Origin: Apostichopus japonicus
Lineage: Eukaryota > Echinodermata > Holothuroidea > Aspidochirotida > Stichopodidae
Length of the DNA stretch: 64,000 bases
Assembly: GCF_037975245.1 (NCBI RefSeq)
Contig: NC_092579.1
Span: forward strand, 29,971,666 to 30,035,665
Reading direction: 5' to 3'
Under the pieces are notes generated by a model. The model ran no database searches. It was not told the origin of the DNA and saw only the letters and a program-made list of their open reading frames with translations. Shown in pieces: positions 13,511 through 25,700 of the stretch; the first letter of the stretch is position 1; the number at the start of each line of letters is the position of its first letter. Both the position numbers and the translations under genes were made by a program.

Positions 13511-13563
13511 GCCCTGCGAATAAGGTGTCTGTGTACGTTATTCGCCGGGCTGCCCTGCGAATA
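13511..13563. repeat. Outlying copies of the 42-bp hairpin repeat
   Basis: A half unit (GCCCTGCGAATA, 13511-13522) is followed by a full palindromic unit at 13539-13563 with arms TATTCGCCGGGC and GCCCTGCGAATA. The spacing between the two GCCCTGCGAATA half-sites is 41 bp. This is the same family as the array at 12171-12400, about 1.1 kb away. Confidence 0.8.
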
Positions 13564-13995
13564 ATCACTTCGAACATAAATTATGCATTACTAACTTGTA
13601 AAACAGGTACGTGGGGGTTGGAGAAGGGGACCATATCCTGATATCTCCAACCGATATATTTAGGCCTCTGTTATATATATATATACGTTCCAGTGTATGT
13701 TTCAAATGAAAATGATTGGGAATTGCAGCTTTCATCTTGCTGCTGCTTCCCCCCCCCCCCCTTAGTGGAACTCGCTTCCTGTTGATATATGGTCTCTGGA
13801 CTCGTTAAATTATTCCGTTTAAGCGTCGTTCTTTGAACTAATTTCCATGAAGGGGGGACTGCAGGGGTCCTTTCCTGCAAAATTTAGATGAACTGTCTTT
13901 CCAGCACACTAGAAATTTAGTTCTACGCGGTGTTTCTACAAGACGCACAATTCAACACTGACGGGTGATGTCAAAGTTCAATGCGTGTTATGCGT

Positions 13996-14679
13996 AACCG
14001 ACTCAACGAGGTAAATGAATCTGGAGGATTCATGTCAATTGGGTGCGCGCGTACCATGTATGGAGGGTCATGTGATGTGTTCCAGGGTGGTACTATAGTG
14101 ATATTTCTCTGTAGCAGTTCGAGAACAGTATTAGTGACTTCGTGAAAGATTGGTCGGTTCGGACATGGGAACTAACGGCATAAGAAGGTACTGGTACTTC
14201 AGGCCTACGAAATAGTGCTAATATGCTAACATTCAACCTTATTCTCTTGAATGAAGGCAGGCCTTCTACATAATAGATCTTACTTATTAATACAGCTCTA
14301 GGGGCAAGCTTTGTCTCATATGGCCTAACGTTATTACAACACGCTAACACGCTATAAGTGAATGAAATGTGGGGAAATGTTTAGTTCAGTGCAACCACGG
14401 AATTCTCCATGGAACAGAGCCTAATGCTGCTCGACGGGAATATAGCTAGCACGTTAGGCTACAGGCACGGTTATTGCTAGGTAACGGGTGTCGTCTGCTG
14501 CTCTAAGCACGCAAACACATTTACGTACTAGTTGGGTGAAATCATCATGCGTAATAGGGAAAGTAGTATATTAGTACCACCCTGGAACACATCACATGAC
14601 CCTCCATACATGGTACGCGCGTACGCCCGTATTTACTGTGTGATAGTTTCTCCAGATTCATTTACCTCGTTGAACCGAC
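13996..14679. repeat. Fold-back pair, arms about 105 bp
   Basis: The left arm at 13996-14097 and right arm at 14573-14679 are inverted copies. Both contain CAACGAGGTAAATGAATCTGGAG, the run from GTACCATG to GGAGGGTCATGTGATG, and TGTTCCAGGGTGGTACTA. An indel separates the blocks. The roughly 475-bp loop has no gene. A third, direct copy lies near 35765-35885. This looks like a mobile fold-back or MITE-type element between IQCK and ARMH2. Confidence 0.75.
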
Positions 14680-15271
14680 TAGGCTACCTGGATGCTTATC
14701 GAGATGCAGCGTAGGCTATGTTATACTGGTCAGAGCTCGGGTGACCCTTTAATCATAATGCACAACTCTCACAGAAACGGAACATCAAAGAGGCTATTGA
14801 TGGCTCCAAAAGTACTCTAGTGTGCTCAATTCATAGGTAGCCTACCGTATATGTACGTTATTAGTAATTTCTGATGCACCGAAAAGGAATAATTAGCTGA
14901 AAATATGCAGGTTAATTTATTCAATGACGTTGCATGGTAGCATATTTGCATTCGCCTCGATTTGTGTACGATTGTAGTAGACAAACAGAAGCGCACAGCA
15001 ACGCGCAGCAGCTGTAGACCAGATAGACGTCAGTTTGTTACACTGACGGACGCAATATCGAGCAAAATCATTTCCCAACATGCGCGCCTTAGGGCAGTAC
15101 TGCGCGCGCAAGTATATGAAACATCTCAACTAACGCGCACTATTCTGTATAGTAAATAGAACCGAATTAGAGTGTTTCACACGTGTGATGTTCTTATCAC
15201 ATAATATGATTATTACTGGTTGATATCGAACAAGTTAATTCAGAGATTCTCGGGGTCAAAGTACAAACAAC

Positions 15272-16864
15272 ATGTTTCAGTCCGTAAGAAGAGCTCTTGT
15301 TCAAGGGGTGGAGAAAACGTGGAACACTTTGGCCTCTCATACCGGGGACGGAAAGGGCGATCAACTCTGGGATAATGAGACAAACCTCTACAGAAGAGAA
15401 ATATTGATAAACGGACAACTTCTCGGAGATAACCAGGATGTGGAGGTTAGAATTGAAGCCGTTAGGAAAATTGGCCATTTAGCATACACAGGTAAATTGC
15501 TTAGAAAAACCTGTAACATAAGTAAATTATATATTATCGGTATGCTAGTTAATGTGTGCTTACTGAACGATAGTCAAAATCCGTGCAGGAAGTGACGTCA
15601 TCCAATATAGGCCTATATCGGGGTCGGTTAATTTTAACCATGTCGTAACATTTTGAACCACTGCATTACACTGTAATCACTGCTAAATATATCTTTGCTT
15701 TAGGATGGGGGAGAGGTGGGGGGGGGGGGGGGTCGTCACCATGGTCTAACAGTGGATTCGTATTTCAGTTTTCGCAATGTTAACACTTGTTTTCTAATTT
15801 AATTGTTCAACATTCAGGCATAAATGTCAATTATTAATTTATCATACACACTTCAAGCAATTTTCATTCACCGTGACAAATTTATTAGTCTAATGTATCA
15901 CTTCTCAAAGTCATATAAGAAAACCAGGCTATTTATGTAGCTTTAAACACAGTCAAGGTAGTGAGGGAGAGAATAGAGGAGGTACGAACCCTATTTGAAA
16001 ATAAAGGTTCCGTTTTTGCAATCACTATTTTCTTAACTTTGAGATTTGTGTGCATTCAGTAATATTGCAGTGATCTTTATGTTGGCAGGTGGCCAAGATG
16101 CCGCTAAGCTAGCTGGTATGTACATTGAGAGGATGGCGAACTACCTGACTGATGCTAGAACTCCGCCACCTCTTAGACTTCAAGTGGTGAAAAGTATTTC
16201 TGAACTTGGTCGAGGTCATCGTGATAACGTTCAGACTATTATTGACATGGAAATACACGAAGAAATACTTAAAAGAGTTCGCTCAGGTACCGTGACTGTT
16301 TTATGTGGTGGAATATAGATTCGATCATTTCTAGGGTGAGATGGAGTGAGCATGCGTAGTACTGTAGTAGAGTGAGCGTGCGTAGTACATGGGGAGGGGT
16401 CGGAGAGGGAGGTGGTCTGGTGGGAATAATTTCAGTTTAATTTCAACGTGAAAGAGAAAGCTTGAAAGGTCATAGGTATTGCCACTAAATTTTACAATTC
16501 ATATTTAAAATATATGTGACAACTTAGCCATGACATTGAAGTTTCGTAACAAGTAGCATTATTTATTCTTTCAAGTAAGTTAGACCTATCCTTTCACGAT
16601 TACTGACAAGTAGGTTTTCTTTTCTCCTGTTTTCTTTCAGTCCACGATTTCCGTCTAGTGAGATGGAGTTGTTACACCCTGGTGTCTCTATGCTCCATGT
16701 CTCTTCATATTCTGAAGACTCTCCAATCATATTGGGACGATAAAGATTTAAAAACACAGCTGATGGTCATTTCTGGATTGTCTTGGAAGGCGTGGCCGAA
16801 GAATTATGCTCAAGTATTAATAGACCTGATCGGATTTAGTCATCCATATGATGATCCCAGTTAG
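15272..16864 (+). CDS. ARMH2: Armadillo-like helical domain protein 2 homologue (3 exons)
   Basis: Exons are 15272-15491, 16089-16286 and 16641-16864. All junctions are GT-AG (two phase-1 introns), giving 213 residues. The first part (LYRREILINGQLL, then VEVRIEAVRKIGHLAYTGG) and the C-terminal block (LKTQLMVISGLSWKAWPKNYAQVLIDLIGF) match my recollection of the small vertebrate ARMH2 protein, including the AYTGG and W-x-x-WP-x-N-x-A motifs. The protein is alpha-helical, with no signal peptide or membrane segment. It probably acts as a scaffold, but the biochemical role in the family is unknown. It is head-to-head with IQCK. The start is the first ATG, just before FQSVRRALVQGVEKTW. Confidence 0.83.
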
Positions 16865-17183
16865 CAAGATACTTATAGTCCGATAGGTGATGGGGTGGCG
16901 GGGGGGGGGGGAGGGGGTGGCAGTGCCATCATTTTCTCAAATAGAAAAATAACTTCTTTTTCCTGAATCGGTTAATTGTTGCCATAGAGATATGTTGGTC
17001 TCAGCATCTGTAACTTCAAATATCTAATGATTCCCAGACAGTGACATGTTTGTTGAATTTTTGAGCGTGGGGTGACCATTATTCGTCTGTCTATCAGATT
17101 AGTGGTAATGCGGATGGTTTTAAATGGTTCCCTTTGTCAGAAATCAGAGAAACAAAACTTTACCAAGAACTGGCTAAGCCATC

Positions 17184-17189
17184 AATAAA
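17184..17189 (+). promoter_or_regulatory. Candidate poly(A) signal for ARMH2
   Basis: AATAAA within ATCAATAAAACA, about 320 bp past the ARMH2 stop codon and before the hAT insertion. Positional inference. Confidence 0.5.
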
Positions 17190-17338
17190 ACAACATTCAA
17201 TTGAGGATTTGGGAATAGCTGGCTATAAAGTTGAGATGGATTGAGTTAATTCAGAGGTGGGATATCTTGTTTGGATTATATTCTGTTCACTTCATAAATC
17301 GGGGTGTGCAGGGAAAGGAGGGGAGGGGTGGGTGGGAG

Positions 17339-18235
17339 CAGGGGCGTAGCGAGCGGGGGGGTGTGTCACACCCCCCCAATAATTTGGTCGCTGTCGGCAA
17401 ATTTTGGGTCTGTCGGCAAAAGGAGAAAAGGTGAAGAGAGCGGAAGGGGAAGAAAGAAGGAAAGCTGAATAGAGAAAAGGAGAACGGGAGCTTCTTCCGT
17501 GCCAAATTTGACTTAAAATATGCACCAGATTGCATCTAAGGACGTTTCAAAACTAAAAATTTTCCAAAGGGGAGGGGTAGAACCCCTACCCTTAGACCCC
17601 TCCCCCATTTCAGTCACCACTTCCAGATCCGTCGGCAAATCAAATTTGACTTAAAATATGCACCAGATTGCATCTAAGGACGTTTCAAAACTAAAAATTT
17701 TCCAAAAGGGTAGGGAACACCCACTCCCCTTAGACCCCTCCCCCATTTCAGTCACCACTTCCAGATCCGTCGGCAAATCAAATTTGACTTAAAATATGCA
17801 CCAGATTGCATCTAAGGACGTTTCAAAACTAAAAATTTTCCAAAGCGGAGGGGGACCCCCCTCCCCTTAGACCCCCCCCCATTCAGTCACCACTTCCAGA
17901 TCCGTCGGCAAATCAAACTTGACTTAAAATATGCACCAGATTGCATCTAAGGACGTTTCTAAACTAAAAAATTGCCAAAGGGGAGGGGGACACCCACTCC
18001 CCTTAGACCCCTCCCCCATTTCAGTCACCACTTCCAGATCCGTCGGCAAATCAAATTTGACTTAAAATATGCACCAGATTGCATCTAAGGACGTTTCAAA
18101 ACTAAAAATTTTCCAAAGGGGAGGGGGACACCCACTGCCCTTAGACCCCTCCCCCATTTCAGTCACCACTTCCAGATCCGTCGGCAAATCAAATTCTCTA
18201 CACCCCCCAACAAAAACCCCTTCGCTACGCCCCTG
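17339..18235. mobile_element. Non-autonomous hAT-type transposon, 897 bp
   Basis: Both ends carry the 14-bp terminal inverted repeat CAGGGGCGTAGCGA. The element is flanked by a perfect 8-bp target duplication GGTGGGAG at 17331-17338 and 18236-18243. An 8-bp duplication and CAG...CTG ends are hallmarks of the hAT superfamily. There is no transposase frame. The interior is a GC-biased leader and about five ~139-bp tandem units. The intact TIRs and duplication point to a fairly recent insertion. Confidence 0.92.
17507..18195. repeat. ~139-bp tandem array inside the hAT element
   Basis: Five units share GACTTAAAATATGCACCAG, GCATCTAAGGACGTTTC and the TCACCACTTCCAGATCCGTC end. GCACCAG starts near 17522, 17660, 17799, 17933 and 18071. 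The units differ mainly in a purine/pyrimidine-rich stretch (GGGGAGGGGG...CCCCTCCCCC) that could itself fold. Confidence 0.92.
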
Positions 18236-18243
18236 GGTGGGAG

Positions 18244-21200
18244 AGGGCCAGTCAAAAAAAAAATGCTATTTCTTTGACTGATATAATAATGAATTTATTG
18301 ACAAGTAACACTGAAGAAGACAATACCATATTGAGAACCTTTAACTTCTTTATTTCATTATAAAGGAACAATACAGAAATTTCTCTCTTGTTAATTCTCA
18401 TCGGTTAATGCTGTTCGCTGTATCGTCACAGCTTACTTATATATATACATTGTAGATACATATTTCTTATTATTATTATAATTTTTAATGAGATTACATT
18501 TTACAAGAAAGAAGGATGCGATTCCTCCTTCTTCAACTCTTGTTTAAACTATCTAACAAGTATAAGACCCACAAAAATATGTTTTTTGTATAAAAATGTG
18601 TAACATCTTGGAATTTAATTCCAATAATAGAATTTCATCCCAATTTATCTTATCTCGATATAATGATGGTCAATTTAATGACTAATTTAACGAGCTGCTT
18701 TGCGCCTCACTCAGCCTAAAGATAATTTGCGCTGATGATGATATAAAGTTTGAAACTATTCCATACCAAACTCCTATAACAATGCATTCATTAGACATTT
18801 GAAATAATAGAAATTGGCATGTGTTTAATACCAATAAAAACGAGTTGGGCCAACAAAATTTTTCAAAATCAACATGGACTAATACATTTAAACCATTTTA
18901 ACATATATATCGTAACAAAATCTCAGTGTGTGACTTACTTTGACCAAATGCAATTTCAGATTAAGTAGGTTTGGTCAATTTGGCGACGCCCAAGGTATTA
19001 ATTACACGACGTAGTAGATACGGAAATTTCTCTTTTCCGTTTGTTTGAAACTTAAAAACAGTAAATAAAATGCTAGGGTATCAGATCATAAATTCAATTA
19101 TTAATTAAACTATTAAATTAATGAATTAATGATCTTATGGTTCTTATGGATCTTATGATAAACTTGCAAAGTAAAGGCTTAAGTAATTTTCCTTTCTTAC
19201 AGTTGCAAAGGTAACATCGATACTGAAATATACAAGATTTTAATTTAATGAATTTGCTGTATTTTTGCTCTTGAGAGTTTTTTATGCTGTATGCGGTGGG
19301 TACTCGTGTTCTTTGAAAATTTTGCTGAACACTGGTGTACAAATCTTTCATGCTTTTACCTGTATATTAAGTAACTTACATAAATAATGGACAACTTACT
19401 TGTATACATTGTGCAAAAATCAACTAGGATATTAGAAAGTGGCAAATCTGAAGTTACTTGCGCATCGGTGTAGATGGTGGAGAATTAAACTGGCGTTTAT
19501 ACTAGAAATACATTTACATGCAGTGAAAAGGAATACAATTTTTCCAATCCTTTAGCTCAGTCTGTTAATATCATTAGCAATAGTCTTTTGAAAATCCTCC
19601 CTACCCACCTCGATGGAACCCATCATGTAAGACGTATGCAACTAGTTGATACTTGGAAAATGCCACCTACCATCACGGCAGTTTCAGAAGAACATTTTTC
19701 ATTTATATAACACTTCTAACACAGAGCAGCTGACGAATGGCTGAACCTCTCATGAGGAATTAATAGACAAAGAGAAAAACATTTGAGGTGAAACCCAAAC
19801 AATGGCAAACAACAGGCATTGTAAATGCAGCTTCCAAAAAACAAAGAATAACTCGAGATATTCTTACCAATTATAACAATGGCAGCTTTGTGAAGATAAA
19901 TATTTTATGGCAGTTAACAAAAATCAAACAGTTAATATTATTGGTAGACACATATTGGATAATTGGTTTGGTTAATTTAACTATGCTTACAGCTTATTTA
20001 CACCCCCCCCCCCATAGTATGCTAAATGACTACGATACTAACCTTTAAAACTAAGCTCAAATCTCACACTTTTTCATTCATTATTTCTTCATCCATGTTC
20101 TACCTATTTTTCCTGTCTGATCATAAAGTGTCTGTTTGTCTGTCTATCTGTCTGTTGGCATCTTTGGCCTATGCATGTATCTGTGTCAGTCTATTTGACA
20201 GCTAAGACGGCAACTCAAAGTAATTCTCTTCAGAGGAGCTAATAATGATATCTTAGAGAAAAAGACAGAAAAAAAAAGCAAAAGATTGACTTACACCAAT
20301 ATTTGCTCCATACATACAACAACAAAAAATTTTAAAGAAGGAAATAAAAAAAGGGGCAAATCTGACCCCCCTCTTACATTATTGATTAACGAAGCTTTGA
20401 AAGTGCAAGTTGTAAGATTTCACGATTGAAAGTCTGGGCTTACTAACTTTTAATTACTTAATTACTTTTAATTTGTTTATAATTTATAGCAAGTAAAGCC
20501 GTGTCCTTCTCTATTCATTCTTGCAAAAACACAAAATCTGCATAAGAAAGAAAATGACACAAAAATTGGGACGATTTGGCTTAAAATTTGTTGGAAAATA
20601 TAGTCATGAAGGTTAACTATGGAAGTTATCTTTATCCATCAATTAGTCACAGCTATCTTCTTGAGGTTTTTAGAGTTTGCAGGATAAGACATAAATGCCG
20701 ACAATGTTTTCATTGCAATTATAGACATTAAATGTATTTTGGGTGTTGAGAAATTGGCTGGAAACAATTTTTGTTTATTTTCATTTCATTTATGACAAAG
20801 TGCCCCAATGTGTTACTTGTATGTTACTGCCACACAAGTTTTCCCTCAGAAGACTCTGTTTATGAACACCCCCACCCTTTTTATAAACATTTACAGTCTT
20901 TCTGGAAGTAACATTAGTCACAATAATTTAATATGATACAATAAATCCAATATTGCTGTAATATGGGAAGTAACCAAATTTCAAACTTACTCTTTATGAT
21001 TACAAACTTTTGTTTCCAATTGCTCATTTAATTACTGATATTTTAAATAATCAACATGATCATGTTTAAACCAAAACAATATATGTCAAATGTCAAGACA
21101 TGTTTTTCGATACCTACATGACTGGACGTTGAAACTTCCATATAGTTGAAAGTTTCATATAGTCACTTAACATTTGCAGTTTCAGAGGCTAGTTGCGTAG

Positions 21201-22484
21201 CCAACTTATTCTGAGCCTGTCACAGAGCTCACAAGCGCCCTCACTTTGTAGGTACCTACATGACTGTACTCCCTGGTGTGTTGTTATTGCTGTAACTGCT
21301 TAAATATATCACAAGTTCATACGACTTACAAAGGGCCTAAATTGCATGCAGAAATAAGTTAAGGATATTTTCATAGTGAATATTTGCCCAAGAAGCAGTA
21401 AAATTTCAGGTAAAATAAAATCATCCCACATTTATTTTGTACTGATTTCTTTTATGTATCATAATAAAACTCAAGTTGCAACGCTGAAGTAATTGAGCAG
21501 ATACTGAGGTAAATTTATTGGATAAATGCAAACAGTGATATCAAATGAATTTCAAGTTTTGTTACTTAGATGACATCAAGGTTCATGTTTAGGTTGTCTT
21601 AACCTGAAGCTACTTCTAGGATACAAAAGAGAGTAAAACCAAAATAAGACGATAAATGGTCAATGTTTGTTTAGCAGAAAATACACATTTGCCAGAGAAA
21701 GAATGATAGATTACCACGGCGATTTATACTCTCTCAAGATAGTGTTATATCACTTCTAGAAAATTAAAGTAAAAAAAAAAAAGCAACTAGAATTTTACAA
21801 AAAGAAAAGAAATTCTCTATACACAGTTAATCACTGACAACAGCCATTATTAGTTCAATGGGAAATGTTTTAGCACAAAAAAAAATAGAATTAAAGCATA
21901 AAACTGACAAATTGTACTCTAACATAACTGTGACAAACTGGAAGCCAATATCCCTGTTCCTAGCTGTGATGGATGGTTAAAAAGGATTCCTTGAAACCAT
22001 GGAGGGTCCAACTTTGGCTTACCGATTAATTAATCTTTCTCTGATGTGATCAGAAATATACGTCCTAAATTTTGCTTGTACAAAAAAAAAATGTGCATGA
22101 ATGTACAAAGTGTCCAATAGGGGGAGAGATAGGCGAGGGTAGGTAGACAACCTTTTGAGTTACACAACAATGACTGTTGACCTGCAAGCTTGTCCTTATG
22201 ACATCTGTCTACATTTAGTTATCAGGGCGAGCACCAAGAAGTAATATTAAATCAACTTTAGAGACTGGGGGCAAGACTTTTCTTTATATTAAGCTTTTAC
22301 ATTCATACTACTCACATTCATTCCAGGAAAGAATTTTCTTTTTTGGCCTGAGAATGTCAAGTGATATTCTCTTGCATTAGGAGGTAAGCCTTCCTGTCCT
22401 AGTTTATAACATCATTTTCATATCCTACATTCTTCCAAGAATGTTTAATGCAATGCAATACATTTTTTTTCAGGGGTGGCTTAT
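18244..22484. other. Intergenic interval between ARMH2 and WDR45B
   Basis: AT-rich sequence between two tail-to-tail genes. I find no exon, RNA gene or ordered repeat. Frames up to about 86 codons (for example 19788-20048) are low-complexity and unsupported. Confidence 0.6.
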
Positions 22485-22490
22485 TTTATT
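22485..22490 (-). promoter_or_regulatory. Candidate poly(A) signal for WDR45B
   Basis: AATAAA on the minus strand about 220 bp after the WDR45B stop codon. Positional inference. Confidence 0.45.
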
Positions 22491-22710
22491 GCTTCTAGCT
22501 TTTGATTAAGTGCTTGAGTATTTTCTTTTCCAAGTCATTTCCATCACATCGACACATTCGTCACAAGAGATCTGACTAGTAGGACATTAGGCCCTTAGTA
22601 CCAGATCATCGGGGAGTTGGGGAGGGGGGAGGGGGAAAAATAAATATGCAAATCTAGCCCTGGTTCATTATTTGGTCATGTGATACAAATCTCACTTTGT
22701 GATTGGTTGT

Positions 22711-25700
22711 TCAGCTTTTGGCATCATCGTCTGTCATTTCTAGAAACTGTGTGTAGACGTCTCGAGTACACTCCCCCTTGGGATTGAAGACGAATTTATA
22801 GTAGCTTCCATCAGCGCAGATCGCTGTCAAATGAAAGAAGAAAAACAGAGAAGATGATGTCACTGATTGCTGTAGTTTCAGTAATGCTGCAGTTTTCCAA
22901 AACAAAATCTGATCAAAAACTCTAGAAGCAGTTTATCGCAGTAGCAGGAGAATGAGGGAGGGGAAAGTAAGAGAGGGGAGGGGGATAAGGCAAGGGAGGT
23001 GCGAGAGCCATCTATGACCTCCCATAAACAATAAACTGTTAGTAAGAATGTTTTTACTCAAACTGTAGCGGCTTATATCGATAATACCCACCAATGACAG
23101 AATTTGTGTCAGCTCCGAAGGCACAGATACACTGGGCGTTATTGGGAACTTGGAACTTGGAGAAACTCCACTTGGAGCTGAAGTATTTCGGCAGGAACGT
23201 GGCTGATGCAAGGCTGTACAAGGAGAGAGGAGAAAACAAGAAAAGTTGAAACACAGGCAGTTTCCAAGGTACACATGTATGTAATAATATTGGTTAAGTG
23301 TCTTTTTAATGATGCTTAGTTTTATGTCTAGTAATTCTTAAGGGTCAGTTAGGATGCCGACAGAAGTTGATTTGAAACTGAGATGACCAATGTGATTGTT
23401 GTGGATAAACACTGGTTTAAGTTAAAGCTAAGACCCCAACTCCACCTCTCTGAACTGGACTTCCCACAAACCTCCATACCATCAATTAAACTCACAGAAA
23501 CGAACACTGTGGTAATTGATTCAATGTAATCTCATGATCCATTTCATAAACAAGTCTCAGAGAAGGAAGCTATTTTTTCCTTAAATTACTTCCAACAGCA
23601 CATTAACCTAGATATGCTTGTGATATGTCAGTGATAATGTGTTTCTCGAGATTCAAAAAGTTTGTCTGTTTTACTGCGTGTTTAAACCTTGGTAGATCAG
23701 CCACTTTGACTAATGAACAATAACGTATAATTTTGTAATCTTCTCAAAAATAAAGAGATGGTCCTGTAACTGTAAAATGCACGGATTAACGGTCGTTTCT
23801 AATGTTCTGTTATGAATAAACATAAACTTTACCATTTCAGTTCTTTTAAATGTACATTGATTGATAGGAATGAGTTACACAGAATTCAGGATGGCATTCT
23901 CCAAAAAATTTTCCCGGTTCATCAATATTTCTGTCTGGGTGAGTTTGTTTTTCTATCTGACCGAGGACTTGAACAAAAGAATTTCAGGTCCTCGGTTGTG
24001 ATTTCTAAAGAATCACCATGTCCTCGGAAGAATTCTATTGTATGGGGTACTGTTAAGATTAGGGTATGTGGATGTGAACAATGGAAAATACAATGGGGTC
24101 CTCGGTCTGAATGTAATACAAACATGTATATGTGTGTGGGTGTGTAAGAGGGGTGAGGAAGGGGAGAGGAGGGCCAGAGCATGCATAGACATTGTGAATT
24201 CAGCCGTTCTTTCTGCGAGACTTGGTACTAACCTAGACTGCTTGTTTTTAGCAGGATCCTCCACGGCGAAGACGTGCACCGTCCCGTGATCGCTGGACAC
24301 GCAGAGCAAGGAAGAATCTTGATTGAAACTGATGCTGTTGGCACAGAAAATAAAGGAGCAATTTTTAACACAAATTACAGTACAAGTGGTAAAAGGAGTA
24401 GTTCATACTTTGAATGAATACATTTCTTGTACTTTTTGATAACTTTTCTTGATCACCCCAGTTGAAATTGATATCAGAGGAATGGTGTGTTTTATGTTAC
24501 CTTTTACTCCCCACTTTCCCCTCACCCGACTTCTCTCCGCCTCCCCCCCCCAACGGTCTTTGGTTCTTGTAACAGCCATGGATACAGCAATATGCAACTT
24601 ACAAGTTGCTACTTACCAGTAAATGGCAGCACTACCAGACCCCCTCCTCAACTCTTGTAGTTGAGTCCCAGAGCTGGTGTCAAAAATTCTAATCAATGTT
24701 CCCTGCATTCATGGAACAAAAACAATACCAAATTAAAAAATAGGCACGTAAATCCCGGTACTGAATATCTAAGTACAACTTCCAAGTAATATTTGCCTTT
24801 AAAATATATTACATGTGGGGAGCCCTAGGTCTCAATCCTTTTATTTTTCAACATTCTCAATGACCCTATCATAAAGTCTTAAATATTTGATGGCCAAGGA
24901 TGAAATTGCAACACAAATTATTCTTAGAAATTAAAATGATAACATTTTCTGCTTTTCTTCGGGTATCAGAGTATGCAATTGTGACTCTTACATGACACAC
25001 AGGCAATTTATTTTTCTCATGGATTTTGGCACTGAGGAGATAATGCAGAGACAATGAGGACACTATACAGACAACCATATGCTATTACATAGAAAATACT
25101 GTATCATAGATTTTAAAGCAGTTGGCTCAATTTTTGTTTTTTAAAGATATAGGCTTTGAAGATATTTGATGCTCAAGTCTCAGAACAATGTAACTCATTA
25201 GCTAGTATTAATCAAGTTTGATTTCAACTAATGTAATCTACTGCTAATGTAAATTGAGTATCTCAACAACAAAATGTTGCAGTTTAAAAGAAATCATTAC
25301 TTAGTTAGTCTTCATTTGGTGATAAAATTCTAGCATTGTCTCTCAGTTTGATCAAAACCATTTTCATTTTTTAGTCCTTCTCGGCAGGTTTGTTAAAACT
25401 GAAGCCCAATCGCAAACATGCCGCCTCGAACGCAGACTGTTATATAATCGCAAAATGGGTGACATCGTTGCTTACAAAAACACTGAACAGAAGAAGATCG
25501 CTTTTGTATCATAAACATTGCAATTGCTCAAAGCCAGTAGTGGAGCTTGTTGTAGTATTACATGAAGATAGACAGGCATACCTTCTCAGATGCTGTGGCA
25601 AGTCGTGTTCCCTGGTGATTGAATGTTAAGCAGCAGAGCGTGCCCTCGTGGGCCGATATCTCCAACGGTGCCTTCTCTGTATTTGCGAGATCGACAATTT

